From contig CALJKV010000110.1 in the NCBI GenBank assembly GCA_937974245.1, positions 310,001-374,000 of the forward strand: a DNA stretch of 64,000 nt, given 5' to 3'. The stretch's first letter is position 1, and each line of letters starts with the position of its first letter. This DNA comes from an uncultured Chloroflexota bacterium (GTDB taxonomy: Bacteria > Chloroflexota > Anaerolineae > Aggregatilineales > Phototrophicaceae). The notes under the pieces were generated by a model. That model saw nothing but the letters and a program-made list of their open reading frames with translations, was not told where the DNA came from and did not search any database. The position numbers and the translations under genes are program-made. Below are positions 16,614 through 26,740 of the stretch, in pieces.

Positions 16614-17831
16614 ATGAGTATCAGTCACTTAGCTCGATCTATTGGAGAATCGGCCACGCTTAAGCTGAATGAGCGGGCCAAGCTGCTGGCCGACCAGGGG
16701 CAGCCGGTCATCCACCTGGGCGGCGGGGAGCCGAAGAATAAAGTCCCCATCACGGCGATTCTGAGTTCCACCGCCAAACTGACCGCCGGGGATGTGAAGT
16801 ACGTCCCGACTGACGGCACGCCCTCACTTAAAAAGGCAATTATTCGCTATACCGAAGAAAATTACGGCTGGCTGGTCGCGCCGGAAAATGTGATCGTCTC
16901 GTCGGGCGCGAAGCAGGCGCTGTATAACGTGCTGGTGTCTATCATTGATCCCCAGGACGAAGTGATCGTGCTGGCGCCCTACTGGGTGAGCTACCCGGAA
17001 ATGGTCAAGATGGTGTATGGCCGCCCGGTGATCGTCAAACCGGAAGACGGCACATTCCAGCCGCGCATCCAAGAGATTGAGCAGGCGATCAGCTCTTATA
17101 CCAGGGCGATTGTGGTCAACAGCCCGAATAATCCATCCGGCTTTGTTTACAATGCTGATTTTATCGCTGGACTGGTCGAACTGTGCGAGCAGCGCGGCAT
17201 CTACCTGATTATGGACGACATCTACCACAAGCTGGTGTTTGATGGTATGCGCCCGCCGTCGCCGTACCAGTATACCGATAAGAACATCGAAACCAGCAAA
17301 ATTATCGTCATCAACGGCGTCTCCAAGCTGTATGGCATGACCGGCTTCCGCATCGGCTGGACGATTGCCAACCGCCCATTGGTGGAGGTGATGAAGAACG
17401 TCCAGGCGCAGACAACTTCCTGCCCGGCGAATGTCTCGATGGCGGCGGCGGAGGGGGCGTTGAACGGCGTGCAAAGCACCGTCGAAAGCCTGCGGCTGAG
17501 TATCCAGAATAACCGGGATGTGATGATGAATGAACTCCGGGCCTTTTCCGCGCTGCGTATCATCAAACCGCGTGGGACGTTCTACTGCCTGCCGGATTTC
17601 CGCGCTGTTGGCAATAGTTCGGAAGAACTGGCCGAGCTGCTGCTCAGCCGGGCGCTGGTTGTCACCGTGCCGGGTAAAGAGTTCGGGGCGGAAGGCCACC
17701 TGCGGCTGAGCTACTGTGGCTCGGTGAAGGACATCACCGAAGGCATGAAACGGATACGTTGGGCGCTCGACCCCGAAGCACCGAATGAGATTTATATTGG
17801 TGATCGTCGTATGGTGAGGGACTGGCTATGA
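16614..17831 (+). CDS. Class I aminotransferase, aspartate aminotransferase-like
   Basis: The protein has 405 residues. The fold-type I PLP motifs are present: SSGAKQALYNVL, NSPNNPSGFVY (170-180), MDDIYHKLVF with the PLP-contacting Asp and Tyr, and the Schiff-base Lys K238 in GVSKLYGMTGFRIGW. The substrate arginine region RLSYCGS is also visible. This is the subgroup Ib pattern of bacterial aspartate aminotransferases, which convert aspartate and 2-oxoglutarate into oxaloacetate and glutamate. Its stop overlaps the start of pckA (ATGA), so oxaloacetate made here would be the direct substrate of the next enzyme. Confidence 0.9.
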   Translation: MSISHLARSIGESATLKLNERAKLLADQGQPVIHLGGGEPKNKVPITAILSSTAKLTAGDVKYVPTDGTPSLKKAIIRYTEENYGWLVAPENVIVSSGAKQALYNVLVSIIDPQDEVIVLAPYWVSYPEMVKMVYGRPVIVKPEDGTFQPRIQEIEQAISSYTRAIVVNSPNNPSGFVYNADFIAGLVELCEQRGIYLIMDDIYHKLVFDGMRPPSPYQYTDKNIETSKIIVINGVSKLYGMTGFRIGWTIANRPLVEVMKNVQAQTTSCPANVSMAAAEGALNGVQSTVESLRLSIQNNRDVMMNELRAFSALRIIKPRGTFYCLPDFRAVGNSSEELAELLLSRALVVTVPGKEFGAEGHLRLSYCGSVKDITEGMKRIRWALDPEAPNEIYIGDRRMVRDWL

Positions 17832-19486
17832 GCAATAACCTACTGAACATCAAGACGCCGGCACAGGATCAGGCGAGCGCCCTCAAGGGCGATTTCGGAC
17901 TTGACGCGCACGGCCTGACGAACCTGAATACGATCTACTGGAATCTGCCGACAGAAGCGCTCTATGAGGAAATCACGTTTCGCCGTGAGGGGCAGATCAG
18001 CAAGATGGGGCCGATGGTGGTCAATACCGGCAAGCACACCTCACGGGCGGCGGCGGATAAATTCATCGTGCGCGAACCAACCTCAGAAAACCATGTGTGG
18101 TGGGGCGAGTACAACCGGCCTATCGCGGCGGATAAATTCGCGGAAATCTTCAGCCGGATGCAGGGCTTTTTGCAGGGCAAAGACGTGTTCGTGCAGGACT
18201 GTTTCGCAGGGGCGCAGCCGGAATACCGCCTGCCGGTGCGGATCGTCTCGGAATACGCCTGGCACAGCCTGTTCGCCCGCAATATGTTCATCCTGCCGCA
18301 GAACCGCGATGAGTACCGCCAGCATGTCCCCGATTTCACGGTAATCTGTGTGCCGTCGTTCAAAGCCTACGAGCCGATTGACTCGACTCGTACAAGTACA
18401 TTCATCGTCATGGATTTTGAGCAGCGGCTGTGCCTGATCGGTGGGACGGCCTACGCGGGCGAGATCAAGAAATCGGTCTTTACCGCGCTCAACTACCTGC
18501 TGCCACTCCAGGGTGTGATGAGTATGCACTGCTCGGCCAACATGAGCGAGAGTGGCGACACGGCGCTGTTCTTCGGGCTTTCCGGCACGGGCAAAACGAC
18601 GCTATCCGCCGACCCGACTCGCGGGCTGATCGGTGATGATGAGCATGGGTGGAGCGATGAGGGCGTGTTCAATATTGAGGATGGTTGCTACGCCAAAGTT
18701 ATCCAGCTTTCACCCAGCGCCGAACCGGAAATTTACGCCGCCAGCCACCGTTTTGGCACGGTTCTGGAGAACGTGGTCTACGACCCGGTGACGCGCCAGA
18801 TTGACCTGGATGATGACCGGCTGACCGAAAATACCCGTTCTTCCTACCCGCTGGAATACATCGCCAACGCGGTTCCCAGCAAGATGGGCGGGCATCCCAA
18901 CCATATTCTGCTGCTGACGTGTGACGCGCAGGGCGTTATGCCGCCGATTGCACGGCTCACCCCTGACCAGGCGTTGTATCACTTCATCTCCGGCTATACG
19001 TCGAAGGTGGGCGGCACGGAGGCGGGTGTGGGCGCACAGCCGGAAATCACTTTCAGCACCTGTTTTGGCGCACCTTTCATGGTGCACCATCCCTGGGTAT
19101 ATGCCAAACTGTTGAAGAACAAGATTCTGCACTATGGTTCGACCTGCTGGCTGATTAACACCGGTTGGGTCGGCGGGCCGTATGGCGTGGGCAAGCGCAT
19201 CAGCATCAAGTACACCCGCACTCTGCTGAATGCCGCGCTTTCGGGCGTGCTGGATAACGTGGACTACTACACTGACCCGGTGTTTGGTTTTGCTGTCCCG
19301 GCGGCGTGCCCCGGAATCCCGGAAGACGTGCTGTTCCCGGCGCGTTCGTGGGGGAGTGAGGCTGAATACTGGAATATGTACCGCCAGTTAGCGGCGCGTT
19401 ATGCAGGCAATTTCAAGAAGTTCGCGCCTGACTGCCCGCCGGAGCTGGTGCAGGCCGGGCCAAACCTGGCGGACGAGCGGGCCTAG
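17828..19486 (+). CDS. pckA: Phosphoenolpyruvate carboxykinase (ATP)
   Basis: The protein has 552 residues, normal for the ATP-dependent family. The P-loop is GLSGTGKTTLS (250-260), followed by DPTRGLIGDDEHGW, the kinase-2/metal site. RTSTFIVMDFEQRLCLIGGTAYAGEIKKS contains the PCK signature and catalytic Lys. The oxaloacetate-binding segment TGKHTSRAAADKFIVREP is at about 67-84. The enzyme decarboxylates oxaloacetate to PEP with ATP in the cytoplasm. Coupling to the aminotransferase gene points to gluconeogenesis from aspartate or other amino acids. A terminator follows at 19582. Confidence 0.97.
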   Translation: MSNNLLNIKTPAQDQASALKGDFGLDAHGLTNLNTIYWNLPTEALYEEITFRREGQISKMGPMVVNTGKHTSRAAADKFIVREPTSENHVWWGEYNRPIAADKFAEIFSRMQGFLQGKDVFVQDCFAGAQPEYRLPVRIVSEYAWHSLFARNMFILPQNRDEYRQHVPDFTVICVPSFKAYEPIDSTRTSTFIVMDFEQRLCLIGGTAYAGEIKKSVFTALNYLLPLQGVMSMHCSANMSESGDTALFFGLSGTGKTTLSADPTRGLIGDDEHGWSDEGVFNIEDGCYAKVIQLSPSAEPEIYAASHRFGTVLENVVYDPVTRQIDLDDDRLTENTRSSYPLEYIANAVPSKMGGHPNHILLLTCDAQGVMPPIARLTPDQALYHFISGYTSKVGGTEAGVGAQPEITFSTCFGAPFMVHHPWVYAKLLKNKILHYGSTCWLINTGWVGGPYGVGKRISIKYTRTLLNAALSGVLDNVDYYTDPVFGFAVPAACPGIPEDVLFPARSWGSEAEYWNMYRQLAARYAGNFKKFAPDCPPELVQAGPNLADERA

Positions 19487-19581
19487 CAACTAACGGTAAG
19501 ATCGCGTTTACGCGCTACCTCATGCCATCCGAATGGGGGAGAGTGTAACGAGGTTTCGTACAGGTTATCAGCTCAATGACG

Positions 19582-19611
19582 AGGCAGTGAGTTCCAGCTT
19601 GCTGCCTTTTT
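19582..19611 (+). terminator. Terminator after pckA
   Basis: An AGGCAG/CTGCCT stem (19582-19587 with 19602-19607) ends in five T residues. The 295-bp gap around it (19487-19781) shows nothing else. Confidence 0.6.
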
Positions 19612-19781
19612 GCTTTCCTCACTTCTGTCTATCCATTATCCACCGGTATGAATCCGGTAGTAAATCCGTCTAAAATTCACAGCCCATTCACAAATCTTTA
19701 TGCAATTCAGGTGAACAACGTTGATATGATTTGGGGTGTATACCAAGAATCAACTTTGTATTCATCTAAAAGGCACTGTCC

Positions 19782-22700
19782 ATGAGCAAACACAATCCCA
19801 AGCACTATCTCTTGATTATCAGCCTGATACTTTTCGTAGCAACTTTTACTGGAACTGCCACACTGGCACAAGAGGGGACACCGACACCTACCCCTGAAGC
19901 TACCCAAACCGAAACCCCCGCAACACCTACCCCAGAACCGGCTATCACGGTGACACCCGCTACTAACCCGGAAGACGCCACTGAAACCCCGACGCCGGTG
20001 GTGACGGAAACCACGCCAGAAACCGAAACCCCCGCACCAGTGGTGACGGAAACTGAAACGCCTGTACCGGCAACCGAAGAAACCGTCACGCCAGACCCCA
20101 CCGAGGCGACGGAGGTCCCGACAGAGGCCGCACCATTACCCGAGGCGACGGAAATTGTTACAGAGGAGCCCGCCGCAGCGCCAGCCGAAGATGTTGAAAT
20201 TGGCATCATGGCATTACAGACATTTTGCCAGATGGACATTTCCGACCTGGGCGATAACGACCCGTTTACCTATGAATTTTCGGCAATTAACGCCAATAAT
20301 ATTGCGTCCTTCTCCTGGGATTTAGGTGATACGACGACTTCTACTGCGCAGACGGTCACGCATACTTATGCCAGCACCGGCAGTTATACCATCACGCTGA
20401 CGTGTGTACCGAACCTCGGCAGTGACATCGTCCTCACCGGCAGTATCTCCATCAGCAGCGTGCCGGTTGCCGATTTCTCGTTGACTCCGGGCACCGTCAT
20501 CACCGGCCTGCCGCCCTTCAACATCAGCACGGTCAACCAGAGCAGCGGCGGCGCACTCAACTATGCCTGGGAAGTCACGGACGATGTCGGTACAGTCCTG
20601 CTGACCAGCACAGATGAAAACATCAGTTATTCATTTCCAACATACGGGACATACTGGTTCCGTCTGAACGTGACCGATGGCGCGGGAGTTACGTCCGGCG
20701 CTGTCCAGTCAGTTGTTTTTAATGCCCCGCCACCCAGCGCCAATTTCACCCTGACCCCCACCGATGGCACTTCGCCGCTGCTGGTGACAGTAGAAGGCGT
20801 TGATCTAGGTATGGGGCCAATCACGAACTGGTCATTCGATTTTGGCGATGGCAGCCCGGTTGTCGCCGGCCAGGGGCCACACACGCACACGTTTACACTG
20901 GTGAATCCGGCTGTTCCGCAGTCCTTCTTCATCACCATGTCATATTCCGGCCCTGGTGGCAGTGGTACATTTATCCGCGAAGTTGGTCTCTACCCGCCGT
21001 CTGAACCGGTCAATGCGATTTTTACCTGGCAAAGTATGGGAAATGTGCCAGGCGGTGTAGAAATCTGCTTCACCAACAACAGTACCGGCCCGGTGACGCT
21101 CAGCAAGTGGGATTTTGACGGAGACGGCACGTATGATGAAGTGAACAACGACGCAGTTGTTTGCCACGTCTATCCCCTGGAGGGCACGTTCCTCGTACGG
21201 CTGTGGGTTGAAAATGCGGATGTCTCCGCTACCTCAACCAGTTCCGAACTGGTGACTGTGATCGGTGCACCGGTAGCCGCCTTCAGTGTTATCCCTGGCA
21301 CGACGATCACCTGGGGATCAACGATTGACCTGGACAGCAGCGCCAGCACCGGCGTCATCACGTCCTGGTCGTGGGACTTTAATGGCGACGGTGTTGAAGA
21401 CAGCAGCGTTGACAACCCGACCGGCATCACCCTGGCGAACCTGGGCAATAACCCGATCCGCCTGACTGTGACCGGCCCTGGCGGGAGTTCCTATACCGAG
21501 GTGATTGTCCTGGTGGCACGTTTGGAGATCACCTGCAATTTCACCGGCACGTTGAACGTCCTGCCCACCGCCGGGGCGCAGACCTACCAGAGCGTGATCG
21601 GCAATGATGGCGGGCGTGCTATCACCTACAATTGGACGGTGACAGGCAGCAGCGCTTCTCTGCCGCTCACATTCGGCACGCAAGACATTTCTATGAACTG
21701 GGCGACAATTGGCACCGGCTCATTTGTGGTCACGCTGGAAGCCAGCACCGCCGATGGCTCGAACTGCTCCACCAGCAAAACCGTCACGCGCACCTGGCCG
21801 GCGCTGGATTGCCAGATGAACGACAACCTGACATCACCGCTGTTCCCGGACGGCAACACCTATACTTTTAATGCTGACGTGCAGAACCTGAATGGCCGCA
21901 CAGTCACCAGCTATAGCTGGTCGGTGGATGGGGTTGACCAGGGCGTGGGCGCTGCCAGCTTTAACCGTGTGTGGCCGCCGAGTACAGTCACACCGCTGAC
22001 CGAAGTCATTCGCTATGATGTCGTAGTGGATAACGGCGATGGCACATCGTCAAGCTGCTACGAAGAGAAGTCCGTTACGGTTGATTCGTACCCGAATCCG
22101 ACGTGCCTGATTACGACCAACCTGCCCACGCCACTGTATCCTGATGGCAATACCTATACATTCACAGCCAATACCAGCAACCTGTATGGGCGAACTGTTG
22201 TTGGCTACGAATGGTACATTGGGGGCGTGGCACAGGGCGTCAACAGCGCCACATTCACCCGTTCCTGGTCTGACTCCGTGAACGATCCCGGCAGTGAGGT
22301 CATCAGCTACAGCATTATCGTGGATAATGGCAACGGCACTCAGTCCGGCTGCAACGACGATGAAAATGTCACGATTAACACCTGGCCGGGGCTGACCTGC
22401 GGCAGTATCACCGGACAAGCGAACCCGATTCCGCAGACACCGAACAATATGACCCGCAATTATAATTACACGGCCAATCTCAACGGCGTGGCCGGGCGTA
22501 TTGTTACCTATAGCTGGGCGGTCACAACCAGTCCGACAATCCCATCACTGACCACCAATCCGGTTAACGTGTCCTGGCCGGTGGGCGATGCCTCCCTGAG
22601 TCCTGGGACGGCGCAGAACCTTAGCGTGGTGGCGACGGTTCACAACCCGGACGGCACAACCGACACATGCAATATGAACCGCAACGTGAATGTGCAGGTG

Positions 22701-25700
22701 CCGCGCCTGGTGTGTAACCTGCCGCTGGGCGATGTCACGCCGGTGGTCAACGAAACCGTACCCTATACCCGGGACGTGACCAACGTGTATGGCCGCAACT
22801 TTGACAGCATGTTGTGGGAACTGGAATTAAGCGACGGGGCAGGCGGGTGGACGCCGGTCACAACGGGCATAACCGATGCCTTTAGCTATACTTTCCTCAC
22901 TCCGAATCTGACTTACCGGCTGCGCTATACGGCCAGCGTGGACTACCTGGATGACAACTGTACATCCAATTGGCAGACGCTCAACGTCACCGGCGCGGGA
23001 CAGAACTTCTTCTGTGATGCCTTCCCTGGCGGCGCGAATCCGGTTGACCCCGCGACCAACTACAACTACACCGCTGATATGGATAATGGCAACAACATTG
23101 ACCTGAGCTATACCTGGGTGCTGGTCGGCCCCAGCGCGGCCAGCCGCACATTGGGCAGCAATACCAGCACCGCCAACGGTCTGATATCCAGCCCAGGGTT
23201 TGCGGGGGCACTGTTCAGCCCGGTAGGGAACTATACGCTGCGGGTGGATGTGGAAGCTGTTAATAATACCAATCCGGCATTACCCGGCTACAGCGACTAC
23301 TCCTGTTCAATGAATTATCCGTTGGTTGTTGGCACGCTCAATGTCAACTATACCTATGCGGATAACGGTGGCGGTGCGCTCAACAACAACGCAGTTGAAG
23401 TTGGACAGCAGATTTGCATCACGAACACGTCCAACACCAGCCTGGGTGACATCAGCCAGTTGACTTACGACTGGGCGATCAGCGGGAACGCGGGCGACAA
23501 CAGCCTGGGTATCACCGGACACAGCGGCCAGCAGCTCCCCGGTTGTATCAGCTTCAGCCAGCCCGGCACATATACGATTGGCCTGACCGGGACAAATGAC
23601 TACCAGGGCGATGCCAGCTTCCAACGGAGTGGCAACTATGGTGTGACGTTCACGGTTTACGGCCACCAGAGCATCACCATAACCCGCTCAAACCAGACCT
23701 TTGCCCCGGCGACTGTGACGTTCAATGCCTATGGCACGAATATCACGAGCAATTACAATTGGCAGTTCATCAATATCGGTACGGGCGCAACGGTTGGAAC
23801 GAGAACCGGCGCGACGGTGAACCAGTTCTTTGGCGCTTCGGGGAACTACCGGGCGATTGTCACCGGCTCTGGCCCCCTGGGGACGACCAGCGCGATGCTG
23901 GAGTTCACCCTGATTGACGCCAGCCAACTGCGGGCGGCCTTCACTCCCTCCATCTATGGTGGTGTCGCGCCAATGACGGTGTGCTTCACTGATAACAGTG
24001 TCGGCACCAACATCCAGACCTGGAGTTGGGACTTTGGCAACGGTCAGACCCTCGACTATACCAGCGCCACTATACCCGGGACTATCTGCGCGACCTATAC
24101 TACTCCGGCCACCACTTACACGGTGCGCCTGACGATCAGCAATGGCCTGCTGACAGAAACGGCAACTAATACTGTGCGCGCTTACAGCCTGCTGGAAAGC
24201 AGCGCGACCTTCAGCATTACGCCTGACGGCAGCGCCCGTTACTGTTTCCTGGCCCAACTGACCGGCGACCTGGTGGTTACGGGATGGGAATTTGGCGATG
24301 GTGCAACGGACGGGGCGCTCAACCAGACCTGCCACACGTATGCGGCTGCCGGCACGTATATTGTGCGGATGCATATCGAAAATGGCAGCGGTGAAACCGG
24401 CACGGTTGTCCGTACTGTCACCGTAGACCCCACTGGTGGCGCAACACCGAATCTGTCCGCTTCCGGCAGCTGCTCGGCAGCCCGTTCTGCGACTTTCCAT
24501 GTCACGAACAGCGGCGGCGCGATGACGACTGCCGATCAGGTGACGATCCGTGATAAGGATGGCAACATCGTGCTGATTGATGCACTTCTGCTGGGTGCGG
24601 GCGAGTCGAAAGATTTCGTCGTGAGCAATCAGTCGGGCGGCGTCTCGTTCTCAACGGTTGACTATAATCTGACCGCAACGACGACCTGCGAGTACCCGCC
24701 AGACGTTCATGTCGAGGCGACCTGCAACGGCAGACTGCCACAGTTCACGATTTCCAATAATGATGGCCCGATGATTGCTCCGCAGACCTATGAAATCCGC
24801 AATTCATCCGGCACCGTGGTGGACAGCGGCTCGTTCCAGATGGCACGCGGTGATGCCCCGATCATCGTCTCTGTACCGGCGGGTAGTGACTTCACCGATG
24901 AATACACGTTCGTGAGCAATGGGGCAGCGGGCAATTTCAGTGTGGCGCAGCGCTGCGGTGACGCGGGCAGTCTGAGCGTGACATCCTCTTGCAGCGAACC
25001 GGTAGGCTTCACCGTGACCAACACCGGCGCGGCGATGCAGGCTGTCCATACTTACCAGCTTATCAGCGGCAGCGGGGCAAACCTGACCCCGGCCAACAAC
25101 CTCTTCCAGCTTGGCGCGGGCGCGAGCCTGTTCATTCCCGCACCGGCAGGCGCTGACCTGAATGCAGGGCTGACCTTCAGCACGAATTCTCTGTTTGTGA
25201 CCGCCTCGGCTACCATGTTATGTGGTACAGGTGCAGGCAGCACCGTCCCGACACCGGCTCCTGAAGTCACCAGCCTGACGAGTGCGCCAGCAAGTGATGG
25301 TATCAACGCGGCGTGGCTGCGCTTCAACGGTCTCTCTACCGACATCCTGAATCTGCCGGCCTGGGGTGGCGTGCCGACCTGCGGTTATAACTGCCCGCCG
25401 TTCCGTCTGTATCACACCAACGAAACCGGCGACTGGGAAATTTTCCGGTTGGACGGCGCGGACGCGGCCAGCCGCCAGTCGTACCGTGAGAACCTGACTT
25501 TTGGCGAAGGCGAGGATGTGCGGGATATGTCGCCCAGCCTGTCGCCCAACAGTGCCTGGATCGTATTCACCAGCAACCGTGATGGCAACTGGGAAATCTA
25601 TGTTGCCTCAACTGCCGGCGATCGGGACAGCGTGCAGCGCGTAACCTATAACACTGTCGCTATTGATACTGACCCGGTCTGGGGGCCGAACAACTACGTG

Positions 25701-26567
25701 GTGTTCGAGACCACCCGGCACGGCCAGTGGGATCTGTACATGGTGGATATGTCCACCGGGCAGGAATATCGCCTGACGGACGACCTGGCTGACGACATCA
25801 ATCCATTCTGGTCGCCGGACGGCAGCAAACTCATCTTCCAGAGTAATCGTGTGGAGAACCCGGATGATGAGCGGAAATGGCAACTCTACGAACTCGACCT
25901 GCTGACGATGAGCATCACCAAACTGAGTGACGGGCAGAGCGTGGATGTTGACCCGCAGTACGCCAACAGCGGCCAGCAAATCGTCTACCGTACCTACCGT
26001 GATGACAGCGCTAACAGTCAGATCGCTATCATGAATGCCGATGGCAGCGGCGCATACACCATCACCGCCCTCGGTGAGGATGCGACGAATCCGGTCTGGT
26101 CGCCCGCCGACCACTATATCGCCTATCAATCGAACCATGACGGCGACCTGGATGTGTATGTCTATGAAGTGGGAACGGGCGAAGTCCGGCAGCTTACCAA
26201 CAACGTGATTGATGACTACGCGCCGACCTGGTTGTGCGGTGAAGACCGGTTGGTCTTTACATCCGACATCATGGGCAGCCCGGACATCTTCGAGGCCGAT
26301 GCGCTGCCCATCGTTGAGCCGTCTATCCTGGTGGAAGAAGACGCTGACCAGATGACGTTTGAGGACTGGCTCGACATCTATCCGCAGAACTTCCCGGTGG
26401 AAGAAAACGCCAGCCGCGAGGGACGGACGATCCTGGGCAAGTATGGTGAGCAGACGGTCTTCCTGCAACCGGATACCAACCTGACCCCGGTTGATCTGTC
26501 GCTGGACGGCCTCATCCGTGAAGACTGGGGCGAGATCAACACATGCCCGGCACCGGGTGAATCATAG
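19782..26567 (+). CDS. Giant secreted PKD-repeat and TolB-propeller protein
   Basis: The protein has 2261 residues. A signal peptide ends near residue 30 (TATLAQ), followed by a Thr/Pro/Glu stalk of about 110 residues. About five PKD-type domains come next (about 145-580, with SFSWDLGD, WSFDFGDG, KWDFDGDG and SWDFNGDG cores). Then comes a row of related Ig-like units, each with a WP..(D/T)C start and a second Cys, and two share PDGNTYTF. Two more PKD domains and three repeats with CS..FxVTN(S/T)G cores follow. The C-terminal 400 residues form a PD40 beta-propeller (WSPDGSKLIFQSNR and similar). It should be a long extracellular binding or adhesion protein. No membrane anchor is visible at the end. 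The gene is monocistronic. Confidence 0.9.
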   Translation: MSKHNPKHYLLIISLILFVATFTGTATLAQEGTPTPTPEATQTETPATPTPEPAITVTPATNPEDATETPTPVVTETTPETETPAPVVTETETPVPATEETVTPDPTEATEVPTEAAPLPEATEIVTEEPAAAPAEDVEIGIMALQTFCQMDISDLGDNDPFTYEFSAINANNIASFSWDLGDTTTSTAQTVTHTYASTGSYTITLTCVPNLGSDIVLTGSISISSVPVADFSLTPGTVITGLPPFNISTVNQSSGGALNYAWEVTDDVGTVLLTSTDENISYSFPTYGTYWFRLNVTDGAGVTSGAVQSVVFNAPPPSANFTLTPTDGTSPLLVTVEGVDLGMGPITNWSFDFGDGSPVVAGQGPHTHTFTLVNPAVPQSFFITMSYSGPGGSGTFIREVGLYPPSEPVNAIFTWQSMGNVPGGVEICFTNNSTGPVTLSKWDFDGDGTYDEVNNDAVVCHVYPLEGTFLVRLWVENADVSATSTSSELVTVIGAPVAAFSVIPGTTITWGSTIDLDSSASTGVITSWSWDFNGDGVEDSSVDNPTGITLANLGNNPIRLTVTGPGGSSYTEVIVLVARLEITCNFTGTLNVLPTAGAQTYQSVIGNDGGRAITYNWTVTGSSASLPLTFGTQDISMNWATIGTGSFVVTLEASTADGSNCSTSKTVTRTWPALDCQMNDNLTSPLFPDGNTYTFNADVQNLNGRTVTSYSWSVDGVDQGVGAASFNRVWPPSTVTPLTEVIRYDVVVDNGDGTSSSCYEEKSVTVDSYPNPTCLITTNLPTPLYPDGNTYTFTANTSNLYGRTVVGYEWYIGGVAQGVNSATFTRSWSDSVNDPGSEVISYSIIVDNGNGTQSGCNDDENVTINTWPGLTCGSITGQANPIPQTPNNMTRNYNYTANLNGVAGRIVTYSWAVTTSPTIPSLTTNPVNVSWPVGDASLSPGTAQNLSVVATVHNPDGTTDTCNMNRNVNVQVPRLVCNLPLGDVTPVVNETVPYTRDVTNVYGRNFDSMLWELELSDGAGGWTPVTTGITDAFSYTFLTPNLTYRLRYTASVDYLDDNCTSNWQTLNVTGAGQNFFCDAFPGGANPVDPATNYNYTADMDNGNNIDLSYTWVLVGPSAASRTLGSNTSTANGLISSPGFAGALFSPVGNYTLRVDVEAVNNTNPALPGYSDYSCSMNYPLVVGTLNVNYTYADNGGGALNNNAVEVGQQICITNTSNTSLGDISQLTYDWAISGNAGDNSLGITGHSGQQLPGCISFSQPGTYTIGLTGTNDYQGDASFQRSGNYGVTFTVYGHQSITITRSNQTFAPATVTFNAYGTNITSNYNWQFINIGTGATVGTRTGATVNQFFGASGNYRAIVTGSGPLGTTSAMLEFTLIDASQLRAAFTPSIYGGVAPMTVCFTDNSVGTNIQTWSWDFGNGQTLDYTSATIPGTICATYTTPATTYTVRLTISNGLLTETATNTVRAYSLLESSATFSITPDGSARYCFLAQLTGDLVVTGWEFGDGATDGALNQTCHTYAAAGTYIVRMHIENGSGETGTVVRTVTVDPTGGATPNLSASGSCSAARSATFHVTNSGGAMTTADQVTIRDKDGNIVLIDALLLGAGESKDFVVSNQSGGVSFSTVDYNLTATTTCEYPPDVHVEATCNGRLPQFTISNNDGPMIAPQTYEIRNSSGTVVDSGSFQMARGDAPIIVSVPAGSDFTDEYTFVSNGAAGNFSVAQRCGDAGSLSVTSSCSEPVGFTVTNTGAAMQAVHTYQLISGSGANLTPANNLFQLGAGASLFIPAPAGADLNAGLTFSTNSLFVTASATMLCGTGAGSTVPTPAPEVTSLTSAPASDGINAAWLRFNGLSTDILNLPAWGGVPTCGYNCPPFRLYHTNETGDWEIFRLDGADAASRQSYRENLTFGEGEDVRDMSPSLSPNSAWIVFTSNRDGNWEIYVASTAGDRDSVQRVTYNTVAIDTDPVWGPNNYVVFETTRHGQWDLYMVDMSTGQEYRLTDDLADDINPFWSPDGSKLIFQSNRVENPDDERKWQLYELDLLTMSITKLSDGQSVDVDPQYANSGQQIVYRTYRDDSANSQIAIMNADGSGAYTITALGEDATNPVWSPADHYIAYQSNHDGDLDVYVYEVGTGEVRQLTNNVIDDYAPTWLCGEDRLVFTSDIMGSPDIFEADALPIVEPSILVEEDADQMTFEDWLDIYPQNFPVEENASREGRTILGKYGEQTVFLQPDTNLTPVDLSLDGLIREDWGEINTCPAPGES

Positions 26568-26578
26568 AAGCTGTAAGC

Positions 26579-26606
26579 CAGGAAAGCGTGTAAGCGCGCT
26601 TTCCTG
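26579..26606. terminator. Perfect 10-bp hairpin after the PKD gene
   Basis: CAGGAAAGCG and CGCTTTCCTG pair perfectly with an 8-nt loop, 12 bp after the stop. There is no T-run, so it may act as a 3' stabiliser upstream of the terminator that follows. Confidence 0.5.
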
Positions 26607-26624
26607 CCTGTATCATGAATGCCA

Positions 26625-26671
26625 GAACGCTGCTTACCCTCAAGCTCCGGGGTCGGCAGCGTTCGTTTTTT
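26625..26671 (+). terminator. Intrinsic terminator
   Basis: A GAACGCTGC/GCAGCGTTC stem (26625-26633 with 26656-26664) is followed by GTTTTTT. It ends the PKD gene. Confidence 0.75.
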
Positions 26672-26740
26672 GCGTTATTCCGCCAATAAAGAGAGCGGGC
26701 ATAATGCCCACTGCCAGCCAAAAATCAGGCGCACAATTGC

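Noticed and set aside
23688..24500. 270-codon open frame antisense to the PKD gene
   Set aside because: It lies entirely within the PKD coding region, has no family features, and long antisense frames are common in GC-rich DNA.
25608..26468. 286-codon open frame antisense to the propeller
   Set aside because: It mirrors the propeller repeats and has no ribosome site or recognised motif.
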